A stretch of 64,000 nt of DNA from positions 1-64,000 of the forward strand of contig JAQNDB010000479.1 of assembly GCA_029204045.2 (NCBI GenBank), in the 5' to 3' direction. The position numbers and the translations under genes were made by a program. This document shows, piece after piece, positions 41,552 to 53,814 of this stretch. The DNA is from Tillandsia leiboldiana (Eukaryota > Streptophyta > Magnoliopsida > Poales > Bromeliaceae). Under the pieces are notes generated by a model. It searched no databases. It was not told where the DNA came from and saw only the letters and a program-made list of their open reading frames with translations. The stretch's first letter is position 1; each line of letters starts with the position of its first letter.

Positions 41552-42540
41552 AAGTTAACTCTAGGATTCAGTGAGGAATCAGGAAAGTGGGATGAGATCC
41601 CAAGGTTAAAGAATTAAACAAATACAACCCTAGAAAGTCATAGGGTGTCTGGGCAAATGGATAATAACTTTAACTTCAATTTGAGTTAAAGAAATAAAAG
41701 AGAAATGTTTAAGAGTCCAGGAGACTCTCTAGTTATCCTTATGGCGAGACCTAGGATAAGAGGTAAATTGTTGTAAAAAGGCAAAGTTTAAAAGCAAGCT
41801 AAAAGTGGATAAAAAGCATAAAGAGAATGTAAATGGCGCCTTCGAATTTGAGACTCGTCAAGTGGAGCAGGACTCCCTGGGCAGTGACCCGTCGGACGAG
41901 GTACTTTCGAAAGGCTTAAAGTGAAAGTAAAGAGCTAAATGCTCAAAGAAAAGAGAAAGAGATTTGCCAGTGGCAAAATGGGAGCTATAAGCTCGAATAA
42001 GAAAGAAAAGCAAGTGTTCTAAGGCAAAGAGGCTAAGAACTAAAGTAAAAAGAGAAAGAAAAAGAAGAGAAAGAAAGAAAAATATAAAGATAAAACGGGC
42101 GTACCTTCGGGGAGGAAACGTGACCCTTGTTGGAGGCGCAGGTGTATCCCGCTCCAGGGCAGTGACCCATCTGGCACGTTTCTCCCGTAGGACGGGGTAA
42201 CACTTGCGAGTGTTATCGGCAACCTTAGAAATCTTATCTTATGGTAGCAGGACTACCGGGCTCGGGCCCGTTGGATAAGAATTTCTGAGGGTTAACTTGA
42301 ACTAAAGCACCAGAATTTAAAGAATAAGAGAAATTAGAGTGGCCAAGGTGGCCGGGTTAGTTTGACCCTGTATACAGCGGCATAGTGGCCGAGTTGGTGC
42401 TTAGCAGCCTAGTGTGGCTAGACAGAGTAGTGCTGGGTCGATGAGTATACACAGTTAGTGTAAGTGATATATTATGTTGCATAGCCGCATTTTGATATTG
42501 AGGATTTTAGTTTCCTAGCACTATTATTATTTCTTCCATT
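41552..42540 (+). other. Rest of the LARD LTR: purine-rich non-coding stretch
   Basis: It is the right part of the LTR after the Sirevirus. A purine-rich section with AAAGAGAAAG-type repeats lies at 41950-42090. No protein-like frame is supported. The equivalent in the second copy is 58761-59750. Confidence 0.6.
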
Positions 42541-43075
42541 GGACCAAGTGGTGTAGGACACTTTTTTCTCCGGTGGTTGAACCCACTGGGAACTCTGTCG
42601 GACTTCTCACACCCTTGGGTGACCCCCCACAGGTTCGGGTCGGGATACAGCGGACGAGACGGTTCAGATGCAGACGGCGAGGCATACGACAGGGGCAAGG
42701 GCCCAGCAGCATAGAGACCTAGAGGGTCTAGCAGAGGTATCCCTTTTATATATTTATTGAGTGAACCTTGTATGGTGAGGAATTTATGTAAAGGAATTGT
42801 AATAATTTTATTTGCAAGTTCATAAATGTAAACTGTAATAAATTTAAGTTATGGTTCAGTCTTGTATGCTTTCATTATCGCTTAAACTGTTTGTTTATAA
42901 AATGAAAGTTCCAAATTTATAGTGATTTTTAGTACTCTGATATTGAGCTTCCGCATATACTTGTTGTATGATTATGGATATTACCGTTCCTTTCGGGTAG
43001 TGAAAGGTCATACCCGATTGGCGGGTCTGTTGGCGTGCCGCGAACCGTACAAATTGGCGGACTCGAGGCGTGACA

Positions 43076-45349
43076 GATTAGAGTGGTATCATAGCCTAGG
43101 AATAGTCCTAGGTGGTTAGTGAACCTTAGGGAGACCCTAGGATTAGCACGAGAGAGTGTGTGGATTATTGGGCGAAAGTATTTGATTGGTTATTGTTGTT
43201 CCCAAAAAGGGATGTTGGGGACTGATCGAGGGTGACGATCTTTCATTCTTCGGATATTACGTTGGCGGCCGACAACGTAATGTTGGATATGAAAAGGAGT
43301 ACCCTCTTATACTTTCGCATGATGGGTCGACGAGCTTTTTTTTTTTTTTTTTTGGTCGGTATATGACTGCGCGTTGCTCAATAGGTTAAATTGGGCTAGT
43401 TACTCCGTTTGGTGTGCATATTAGCGATGACACCACGCAGAATACGCACTTGTTTCGACTTGTGCCGGGAGGAGCGCTCTGTGTCGAACAAGGTACACGA
43501 GCTGCGATAGAAGGTGACCGCACTTGTTGGTGTGATCCAGCAGCAGGTCAAGCTTCTTGCCGTCAGCGGAAATTTCCCGCCGACAGGAAGGCTGATTCCA
43601 ACGCCATAAGTGTGGCGTCGATGTGACTGTCGGAGCAGATAGATAGGCTCCAGTGACTGATAGCGCAGCAAGCTGAGGCTGCAACAAACAGCGAATGAGC
43701 ATACGGCGTCGCCAGCATGTAGGGGCGACAGTAGAGAGGGTGGCAGTGGCCGCCGAGCTTTTTGCCGGCATACCCTGCACCTTTAGCAAGGGGTGTTATA
43801 AGCTTGTGTCAGCTAGGTTGCTGGCAAAGTATGGTTAGTAAGGTCCAGTGAGAGACCGACTCACGGAGCGCTGGTGATCGCTATGTGCGGAGAACCAAGT
43901 TAATGTGCCCTAAGGGTTAGGGCAAGAAAGATTTACTGGGCCAGGCGGCGTGGAGTTCGCCCCTGATGACGGTAGTGACCGTGTGTGCGTATTGATTGTG
44001 GCTGAGTTGCCGCATAGTGAGTTAGTGAGGCCTAGAGTAGGCTTCAAGATGCGTGGATCTCTCGATAGAGCGAGAGTTTTGTGGCGGCCGTTCTGATGGA
44101 TCGGTGCAATGGCGAGGATTGCCACCGCAGGATTTGCGAGTTAATCACCAGAGTTGGTGGACAGTATTTGTGGTGCCTCGACCCAGTGGGAGAGTTGCAC
44201 AAGAGTCCGTGGGGTGCTTAAGCAAATCGCTTAAACACTAGATTTTTTGCGAGTTAGCATGGGGGCGTAGGACGCCCAACTGTGGGTGCTCATGGAGCAC
44301 CAGGTACCGTTTAGCCAGAGAGAGCTGATTAGGTGGCATGGTAGTCTTTGCCCAGTATGGCCAGAGTTGATAGAGAGTTGGGTCGTGGATTGACGACTTG
44401 TTAGTTGGTTTTGCTCAGTGAGCATAGTGGTCGCGTAGCGACGATTAGCGGGTTCGCTTGGGGACGATCTGTGCCTGGACCATGTTTGTGGACTGTGGGC
44501 CTGTAGCCCAGTGGTGCAGGCGCAGTCAGCTGTGAGAGACAGCGGCCCGAGACCTGATGGCGGGGCCATTATGATAGAGATTGGTCGGGACGTAATCCAA
44601 GCGATGACCCGGGAACATGGACTGCCACGTGTGAGCATTGGGCTATTAGTACACTGAGATTAGTACACTGAGAGTGTGATGTGACCAGGCCGTAGAGCTA
44701 GTGGTGATTGAGGTTACTGTAGCTCCTAGTGGGAGTGTTGGTGTAGTAATCCTAAGTGAGGATCTACCCGTATGACGATTGGGTCTGTGTGCTAGTGCGA
44801 GCCATATACAGAGTTGAACTGGTTGGGCTATAGGCCCCTATTGGACAATGGTCTGTGAACCTATTAGTAGTCCGAGATGTCGGGTTAGCTGATAACCCGT
44901 GGACTCAGAGCGCTTTGTAGCATGTGGGATAGCTGGGAACTCGTGGATGGGCCTTTGCCCTCCACATTAGGCAGCGGAGCGACCGGAAAAGTGCGGTAAG
45001 TGTAATTGGTTGCAGATGCAACCTCGTTGTGAAAAGATGATGGCGGAATTAAAGTAGAAATTTCGCAAGAAAAGACGGGGCAATTCGTGGCAATGGAGTG
45101 AGCAAGTGCTCAACTGTGTCTTTCACCTATGTGGTGAAAGTGGCCAGACACCAGGTCTGAGTTTGCCCCTAAATTGCGATAGGATTCATGAATGAGTTGC
45201 TCGGTAGTCTCGGCGAGCAGGCAATTGATGCCGATCACGATATACAGTGAGCCCAGTATTGAGGGCAAGAATTCCTCCCTCTCGAACAAGTAGGAGTCGA
45301 GATATGATTCAAGTTTCGAGGACGAAACTTATTTTAAGGGGGGTAGAAT
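43076..45349 (+). mobile_element. LARD internal region, first copy (non-coding)
   Basis: It begins 8 nt before the primer site TGGTATCATAGCC (43084-43096) and ends at a polypurine tract (TTTTAAGGGGGGTAGAA, about 45333-45349) preceded by GTTTCGAGGACGAAAC. Both ends are those of Tekay/Del gypsy elements. The 2.27 kb between shows no gag, RT or integrase motif on either strand, so it depends on another element's proteins. A stem-loop CCTAGGA-ATAG-TCCTAGG lies directly after the primer site (43096-43114). An 18-T run is at 43336-43353. Confidence 0.82.
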
Positions 45350-46213
45350 GAAAGTACCGGATTTTCGGCACATAAATAAATGTAGATAAAGGTGGTATGA
45401 AATACTAGTGTTATGAAAGTTAGGGAAGTAAGAACATTGGGACGCGGAGTTGGGCCAAATCAGGTTAAAATGGAGAAATCTGGAATTTTATTGGAGAAAG
45501 GGGAGGCCCAGATTTTTAGTGGAAAATTCACAGTGTCGGAAATTTCGAGAAGAATAATACGGAGCCCCCGTAAATTGTTTAAGACCACGGAAAAAGTTTC
45601 GCGTTGATCGGATGCCGGATAGTGAGAACGGGGCTCCGCAAACAGTGTCGGAAAATTCTGAGAAATTTGGGGAGCTTCGTAATTATGTTTTAAGGCCACA
45701 GTAAGAATTTCGGGTTGATAGGATATCGGATTGCGAGAACGGGGTCCGCCAGCGATTCTGGATACAGCGAGGCTTTTGGTGGCCCAGAAAATGGACCAAA
45801 CTGAAAATTTAAAATTTTCTGTGATTAATTAAGCTGAAATGAATTGAAACGAAGCCGCCTGTCAAATTTGGACGGAAAACGGACGAAAAATGGATAGAAA
45901 CCGGGACGAAAACGGATTTCCTAAACGGCAACGGCACGCGGCTCGAGGGGGTGGCTTGCTGCGCAAGGCACGCAGCTGGCGCCTTCATGCGCAGGGCAGT
46001 GGGCGCTGCGCTGCCTGGTGCGAGCGCCCCCCAACCTGTGGGGTGGACAGCCAAATGGAGGTTCCCTCTTGGGGCGGTGCCACGGACCGGGTCCAATGAA
46101 CCCTACTACGTCCTTTTCTTTCTTCTTCTTCTTTTCTTCTCTTTTCTTCCTCCTCCGAACGAGAAGTCAATTACCATTTCTCCTTCTCCATTTTCTTCTC
46201 CAACCGAGCAAGT

Positions 46214-46244
<31 letters not shown>

Positions 46245-46454
46245 TGGAGGGGATTTCGTGGGTAGGAGGCGCGCGATGCGTTCCCAAGAGCGATGGGCGG
46301 CTCGATTGTACTGGTAAGTTATTTTTACGGGTATTTTGGGCCAGTTTTATGCCTCCTGTGAGTTTAGATTTGACCCCATTACGTATTGCGTGTTAGGAAT
46401 CGGTTATACTGCGCCGTCTTGCTGCGCGGATGTCGGGGACATTTTTGGCGCGCC

Positions 46455-46554
46455 NNNNNNNNNNNNNNNNNNNNNNNNNNNNNNNNNNNNNNNNNNNNNN
46501 NNNNNNNNNNNNNNNNNNNNNNNNNNNNNNNNNNNNNNNNNNNNNNNNNNNNNN
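46455..46554. other. 100-N assembly gap
   Basis: Exactly 100 N separate sequence equivalent to 27775 (left) from sequence equivalent to 29306 (right). By homology about 1.5 kb, including the whole GCAC/GTGC hairpin array, would lie here if the duplication is real. Bases next to the gap on both sides have many one-base errors relative to the other copies. Confidence 0.97.
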
Positions 46555-46741
46555 GGAATCACGAAAATGGAAAAGTGGATCAAGTGTGGGAGACATGAAA
46601 GGAAACGGAAATTAGAGTCAGTATAACTCAAAGATAAAGGTTGACAGGAGATTAAGGTCAGCGTACGCTAAGATAAAAGTGTAACAGAAAATTAGAGTCG
46701 TGTAACTGCTAAGTTACAAGTGGACCCCGGAAAAAAGAGTT

Positions 46742-48012
46742 TGTTGGGTTATATGTATATAGATCTAAATAGGGGAAAAACACCTAGAGGGGGGTGAATA
46801 GGTGTAAACGTATAAACACTCAAAAATCGTTGCGATAAAAACCCAATGCGGAAATAAAAATAACACGCAAGATTTTTACGTGGAAAACTCCATCACCGGA
46901 GTAAAAAACCACGGGACCGATAACACGGCAGAAATCCACTAGAATTAAAACACGTACAAGGTGATTTACCGTACACACTTACGACTCAACCTTTTCCATA
47001 CGCTCCTAGAGGATCTTCTCCGCTCGCTCCACGACGCTTCTCGAATCCACGATCTGCGCCCAACGCCGAATCCACGGCGTCCAACGTCGAATCCACGACG
47101 TCCGACCGAATCCACGGTCTTCACCCAATAGCACCCTTCGAATCCACGAACGTGCCTCGCTCCGAATCCACGAGAGCGGTTGAACCTTGAATCCACAAGG
47201 ACACGCGAATCCACGCGCCGATTTTGGGGAAATCGTTGTTTTTGGGTGGTGATGATCCGCCGAATACTTAGATCAAAGATAGATCGGAAATACCATCTAA
47301 GTATTCATTAGTTTGATTCAACTCAAGATGTGAGTATGAAAACCTAGAATCAAACTAATCAATATAGATGAAGAAACATAGAGTATTCTCTAATGATTTC
47401 CTTTCTTCTCTATATGTGGATCTAGGCCGTATAAAATGATATTGAATATGACGGCTCTATTTGGATTAACCCTAGAAAAAGAGTCATAGGGTCTATTTAT
47501 AGGTTAGAAACATTGGAAGGAGATAAGAATCAAAAACCTAACATTTCTGGAATTTTGACGGACGGCGATCCGGATCGGATTTGGGCGATCCGGATTGCAG
47601 TAGCAAGAAAGACGGTTTCCAGAAAACAATCGTTCGGGATCCGGATCGGAATGCCTGATCCGGATCGTTCATACAATTCAGAAAACTCAACGTTCGGGAT
47701 CCGGATCGTGAGATGCTGCGATCCGGATTGAAGTAATGTATGAAACAACAACCTTCGGGATCCGGATCGCTGGCTCTGATCCGGATCCTGAACATGTCCG
47801 AACACCAGTTTTTGATTTTTATGCAATTAAAAATTCTTCCAGGTGTTTCTACACTACAAGAAGTATTCGGATCACCAAAATCTTTAGTTAAACATACCTG
47901 ATCCTTTTGAATTCTTCTTTCTTGAGATTGAGTTAAATGATCCAACTTTCTTCACCTTCAATCTTCAAGACTTGAACTTTCACGAAACTACGCCAACTCA
48001 AATTCCGTAACA
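46742..48012 (-). repeat. Sirevirus B 3' LTR
   Basis: 1271 bp, with the same palindromes and TATA box. At several sites where the copy A 3' LTR differs from the 5' LTRs, this copy agrees with the 5' LTRs (for example ACACGTACAAGG and CCGTACACAC). It also has private substitutions near 47330-47465. Confidence 0.9.
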
Positions 48013-48733
48013 ATCTCCCCCTTTGGCGGTTTCGTGACAAAACACAGATCCACTAAAGAAAATTCAAAAAGATATTTTTGTTGCTATCACCATACAACAA
48101 AAATTTACAATGGAGATCCAAAAATTTAAAAACATGAGATAAACTCCTAAAACAGACTCTAGACTTAGACATCTGTACTCTCTGCACAAAGAAATCATTC
48201 TTGACAAAAAGAGATCGTTAGATACCTCAAGAATATTTAGCATTCAAAACCTAACAGAGATAGAGTTTATGCTCACCATGACATTGAGTATTCAGATATG
48301 TAATAAGATCACAATCAAACATTGACATATCTTCTAAGCAATAAAATTCCAAATGTCATAACTTTGCTTTGTTAGTAATCAAACAACTTGTTAGTAATAA
48401 TACATGTCCAAATAGTTAGTCGAATAGTTAGTAGGACATGCAACAAATCACAAGATAAAAACCAAAGTTGTGATACTTACCCTTCACCAAAGTCAAAGTT
48501 GAAGTGATACTTACCTTGATGTTCACACATTCACATCATCATTGTTCAATCATTGTTCAAGTTCTCTCTAAACTCTCTCCCCCTTTTTGTCACAAACAAA
48601 GCCAAAATTACAAAATGGAGAGAATGGTTAACAGTTCAAGTTTGAGAACTAAAAACTAAAATTAAAACTTAAAAACCTGCACAAAAGAAGGATTAAACAT
48701 ATGCATAATAAACAGAAATTGGAAGGATACGGA

Positions 48734-50148
48734 TTATTCAGACTCGTCTGAACTGATACAGCCGAGAATTTGGAATATTTTCTTTAATCGCTTGTTCATT
48801 GATGATTGATTCTTATTTACCTTCTTTATTTCTTCCTTTACCTCAATTAGTTCATTTGATATACGTTCTTGCTCGTTGGAGAGCCTTTGCTGTTCTTTAT
48901 AGATTGAGGTAACAGATGCATCATCATCAGAAGTTGATTGAGGTGCTTGTTGTGCTGGATGTGCTGGTTGGACTGGAGGAGTTGCTGCCGGTGCAGAGGT
49001 TGTTGCTTGTTGTTGTTGTGCTCGTTGCCGGTGAGGAGGTATGAAAGGTTCATCTGGCTTCGTCGAAAGAGACTTTACAATTGTTGTGTCATTGATCGTT
49101 CCTAGACTGTGCATATAGGAACTCGCATTTGTGTCAGCTTTAAATTTGCGAAGAATGCGCATGATGATCATTGGATAAGGTAGTCTCTCTGAAGGATGAG
49201 CTTGCTCCACATATCGCGCCATCTTTGACCAGATGACGTAGGGAATGTTTAAGTTAGCTCCCATTGCTGCTGTGGGGTTTCCAAGTAGATAAAGGAATAT
49301 CATTCTTTCCCACCGAAGAACCTTTGTGTTCATGTTTGGAATGACATTGTAACAAACAATTAAGTTTAAGAGCGGTACTCTGGTCGTAGTTCTTTCGAGA
49401 AAACGGAGTTTCCTGTCGACCGAGTATTTGGAACACAGATTCCATCAACTACCACTCTCCAGGAGTAGGTGTTGAAGACTTGATTCTTCAGGTAATGAGT
49501 GCCATCGGCTCGGGCGTCCATCCCTAGTACTTCACCAATTAGCTGGGGCGTACTTTGATCTGACATTCTTGACCAATGTTTGAAAATCCCGGCCCGCTTT
49601 CCTGATCAACTAGATAGCAGGCATTCTGATAAAACATTCTCACTGAGTGAAGACAATACCCAGTGGTCTCCGGAAATCGCAAATGGAGCAAGACCTATCT
49701 GGTCAAACAAAGTCCCAAACGCTGAGAACGCTCTTTAAGGCTTTTACATCAACATGCCTTTCTCCAATGCATTCCCTGTTTTCAAAATCCTTTATTCTAG
49801 CCGAGCTGACAAAGTCTTGTGGAGGTGCTTGGCTATCAACTGGTTGCTCAATGGAGATTCCTCGAGCACTCCCTCTTTTGCGAGCAACACTTTTTCTTCT
49901 TGTCTTCCCAGAAGTTTCTTCCATTGGAGCTTTGCCTTTTTCAGCAGCAGTAGGCGGAGCCTTTGATGTTTCTGCAGGTGCTTTTCCTTTGAAGCAGTGG
50001 GAACAGTCGTTGCTTCAACTTGCAGTTCATCCCAATCAATTGATTCCGTTTCAGATTCTGTATCGGAATCATCTTTAGCTTTCTTCGCTTTCTTAGCCTT
50101 CTTAGCCCTCTTGGCTTGACAGTGTCCTTGTATGTACCATGGCAGCAA
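48734..50148 (-). pseudogene. Sirevirus B env-like gene, frameshifted
   Basis: The C-terminal 199 codons (49333-48734) are intact. They show the conserved core end (WSKMARYVEQAHPSERLPY), the Gln/Pro/Ala-rich part and a coiled coil (KEQQRLSNEQERISNELIE, then KKVNKNQSSMNKRLKKIFQ) with an acidic tail. Upstream parts are in three other frames (49566-49366, 49924-49703, 50148-49792), separated by one-base losses. Several changes from copy A are synonymous, for example in the PQLIGEVLG segment. Confidence 0.85.
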
Positions 50149-50201
50149 GTAGGAAAATAATCCAAGTGATCACCATTTTGATTGCTAGTGAAAAATGTAT
50201 C

Positions 50202-50806
50202 CTGTGAAGACCAACTCAAGAACACATGAAAAATTGTTAATTTTCAAAGATTTGAAAAATTGTACCCAAACAATCATAATCATGTAGAGAGACTAAGAAT
50301 CAAATTAGTTTTGCAAAAGGACTTTTAAAAATAGATCAATTGCATGATTTTCGAAAATCCTTATTATATGCCCTAAAACCGAAATTTTAGAAATCGAAGC
50401 CTAAAAATCCGTTAATCAGGAGAATACCTAGCATATAATCAAAACTAATCTACCCAGAGTTCTTATTTCAAAAGAAATTTGATCAAAAACCATCCACAAA
50501 CAAATTGATCCAAGAAATTCATCACGTTTGAGGAGGAAAAAGAGAAAAACGGTGAAAAACCGAGATTTTGATCAATAAAACTTACTTGGATTGAAGAACT
50601 TGAGTTTGAAAGCTTCAAAGGTGAAATCTAGAGAGAGAGGCTCTGGAAACTTGGAACAAAAGATTGGAGTAAAAGAAATCAAAACCCTTTTGTTCTTATA
50701 AAACCCTAGCCGTGATCCGGATCGGATCGAGATTTCGATCCGGATCGGCCAGCCGCAGGAAGAAGCCTGCGTTCGGGATCCGGATCATCTTGCCCGATCC
50801 GGATCG
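50202..50806 (-). promoter_or_regulatory. Copy B candidate env promoter and 5'UTR intron
   Basis: GATCCGGATC sites at about 50715-50806 precede TTTTATAAG (complement about 50696-50704). A donor GTAAG at about 50585 and an acceptor TTCACAG at about 50202 mirror copy A. The intron would be about 384 nt. Confidence 0.42.
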
Positions 50807-51740
50807 GCTCCAACTTTTTCTTTAGAAAATTTCAGAGAAATTCAAGAAAAACCAGAAAAAGATTGTAAGCACAATGTGTATCAACTTTAAACAAAAATCA
50901 TCGTTTCATACAACAAGAATTAGATTATGCCAAATCTATCAATAATATCCAAAAATGAAACGAAAATTTACAAAAATTAAATCCCTTAAAGTTGAACACC
51001 TTCAATTACATCTAACTTGATCTTATGAGTAATGCCTTTATCAAATCATCAATTCAGTAAAGAAAATGAAATACAAAGATCAATAGATGTTTGAATCCAA
51101 ATATGGTAGATAATTTATCTAGACAATCTATTGAAGAGAGTGGCTCTTTGAGGCATCTTTCATTAAAAACCCACCTTATACCAACCTTGAAATTTGACGG
51201 AGTCAAGTATTTCAACATGCATTTTACTTAATCAAAAATTGAACAACCATGCTTGGTATACATGTGGTAGCTGCACACAATACTCGGACGACCGAGGTGG
51301 TAGCTCTTTCCTCCATGTGGTGGTAGTTTTCACACTCTTCATTGGGATGTAACTCTTTCCACATCTTTTGAGCATTTTACATTTCTTTGACTCCCCCTCA
51401 ATTGGCTATCAATTATTTAAGATATAAAGTATTCAACCAAAAATTGATCTCGATTTCATACTCGACTAAGCAGTCAAATAAGATAATGACTATACCAAGA
51501 GATCATTGAGAGAGAAATTGACTTTGATCACTTAGAAGATGATTTAATTAACATAAATGATCATTGCAACAGTGAAATATTATGATGGCAAAAGCATAAT
51601 AAATTTCTAAATGTGCGAAAAGATGCAATTAAAGTCAATTATGATCTATGCTCAATTAATGTCCTATGTACAAACATAGATAATGAACAAAACAAAACAA
51701 AAACAAAAACCTATCCTAAGCAAAGGTTTCAAAAAGAAGT

Positions 51741-53814
51741 TTATTTCAAGGAAAGCATTCCAATTGCTTTTCGCAAATGAATAAAACGTTTTTTGATCCA
51801 AAGGTTTTGTGAGAATGTCAGCTAATTGATCCTCAGTTGAAATATATGAAAGTTGAAGAGTATTTGATTCAACTAGCTCTCTAAGAAAATGATATCTAAG
51901 TTCAATATGTTTTGTTCTAGAGTGCAACACAGGGTTTTTAGAAATGTTAATTGCACTTGTGTTGTCACAAAGAATTGTTACCGAAGATGCTGAAATCTGG
52001 AAGTCGCTCAACACACTCTTCATCCAAATGAGTTGGGTTTGAACAACTACCCGCTGAAATGTATTCCGCTTCGGCAGTCGAGAGTGCTATGCAATTCTGC
52101 TTTTTACTGTGCCATGCAACAAGGCAATGGCCAAGATAGAAGCATGAACCACTCGTGCTTTTCCGATCATCCACTGATCCTGCCCAATCGGCATCTGAGT
52201 ATCCAACAATATCCAAACTAGTTCCCATAGGATACCAAATTCCGAAATTAATTGATCCTTTGATGTACCGGATGATCCTTTTCACCGCTTTCAGGTGAAC
52301 CTCCTTTGGTGCTGATTGATATCTCGCGCAAATCCCAACACTAAGGGATATATCCGGGCGACTAGCCGTGAGGTAAAGTAGACTTCCAATCATACTTCGA
52401 TACAGTTTTCTCGTCTACATTCTCACTTTGTGATTCACTTCCAAGTCCCTTGTGGCTAGTTCCCATTGGAGTCGGAAAATCCTTCGAATTTTCTAAGTCA
52501 AACTTTTTAACCAACTCCATTGCATACTTGGATTGACTCAAGTGAATACCTTCATCATTTTGTTTAATTTGCAATCCAAGGAAATAAGTCAATTCGCCCA
52601 TCATGGACATCTCAAATTCGCTTTCCATGGTCTCCGCGAATTTAGAAGCATCATTATCTCTTGTTGCGCCAAATACAATGTCATCGACATAGATTTGTGC
52701 TACAATGAAATTGCTTTGATAATGCTTCACAAAGAGAGTCCTGTCAGCTCCACCTCGAGTATAGCCCGTTTCCAAAAGGTGCTTTGTCAACCTTTCGTTA
52801 CCATGCTCGCGGTGCTTGTTTCAGACCGTAAAGAGCCTTTTTCAAACGAAAAACATGGTTAGGTTGTTTATGGTCTACAAAACCTTTCGGTTGAGCCACA
52901 TAAACTTCCTCATTTAAAAACCCATTTAGAAACGCACTCTTAACGTCCATTTGAAATAATTTGATTTTAAAATGACAAGCAATAGCAAATAGTATACGAA
53001 TGGACTCGAGTCTAGATACAGGGGCGAATGTTTCATCAAAGTCTATACCTTCTACTTGAGAGTAGCCTTGAGCAACTAATCGTGCCTTGTTACTGATGAT
53101 AGTACCATCCTCATTTTTCTTGTTCTTGAAAATCCATTTGGTACCTATCACATTATGTTGCTTTGGAGGCTTCGTTAATTCCCAGACTTTGTTTCGCTCA
53201 AATTGATGGAGCTCTTCCTGCATTGCTTTAATCCAGGAGTCATCCTGAAGAGCTTCATCTATGTTCTTTGGTTCGATTAAATATACGTAGCAAGCGAATC
53301 CACAAACCAACTGCCTCCGAGTTCTAACTCCTTCTTGTGGATCTCCAATAATATTCGATTCCGGATGATCCTTGGAGATTCGTAGCGTTTGTTGAAACGG
53401 AGTACTCGGAGGTATATGAGATGATTCCTGCACATCAGATAAACTTGAAGAACCATTAGATGCATCATTAATATTGGAAGTATTATTATGAGAAGATGCA
53501 ATGGCAGGTGAATCATCATCTAGAGAGATATCGAGGGTAGATTTTCCAGATTCAAAGTGAAAAGCTTCATCTACTTTAACATTTATAGATTCTACGATCG
53601 TCTTAGATTCCAAGTTAAATACTCGATATGCTCTACTATTTGTAGAATACCCCAAGAATATCCCTTCGTCACTTCGAGAGTCAAACTTCCCAAGATTTTC
53701 ACGGTCACGTAAAATGTAACACCGACTCCCGAAGATGTGAAAATATTTGATGTTGGGTTTTCTACCACACCATAGTTCATATGGTGTATTTAACGTTCCC
53801 GGGCGCAAATAAAC
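51741..53814 (-). pseudogene. Sirevirus B pol, RT and RNase H, with homopolymer frameshifts
   Basis: Same domains as 34537-36606 (QMDVKSAFLNG, YVDDIVFG, SDADWAGSVDD, LADILTKPL). One extra base each near 52797, 52407, 52037 and 51790 splits the frame. All four are extra bases, mostly in T runs, relative to copy A, which is open there. This pattern looks like consensus error. Confidence 0.88.

Larger units (their letters stand above)
27220..43075 (+). repeat. First LARD-like LTR, split by the Sirevirus
   Basis: It starts TGTAAAGTACCGG after CCGGG and ends GAGGCGTGACA directly before a primer site. Without the Sirevirus it is about 3.8 kb. Compared with the LTR starting at 62550 it lacks about 535 bp after position 27309, where sequence corresponding to about 62637-63170 is absent. 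It holds a pyrimidine tract and (GA)15 (27435-27560), two classes of hairpin arrays, and after the Sirevirus an AG-rich part (41552-42540). Near its 3' end a hairpin CCTTTC/GAAAGG lies at 42989-43007. The last 50 bp are distantly similar to the gypsy-type LTR ends (GCGGGTCTGTTGGCG). Confidence 0.85.
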
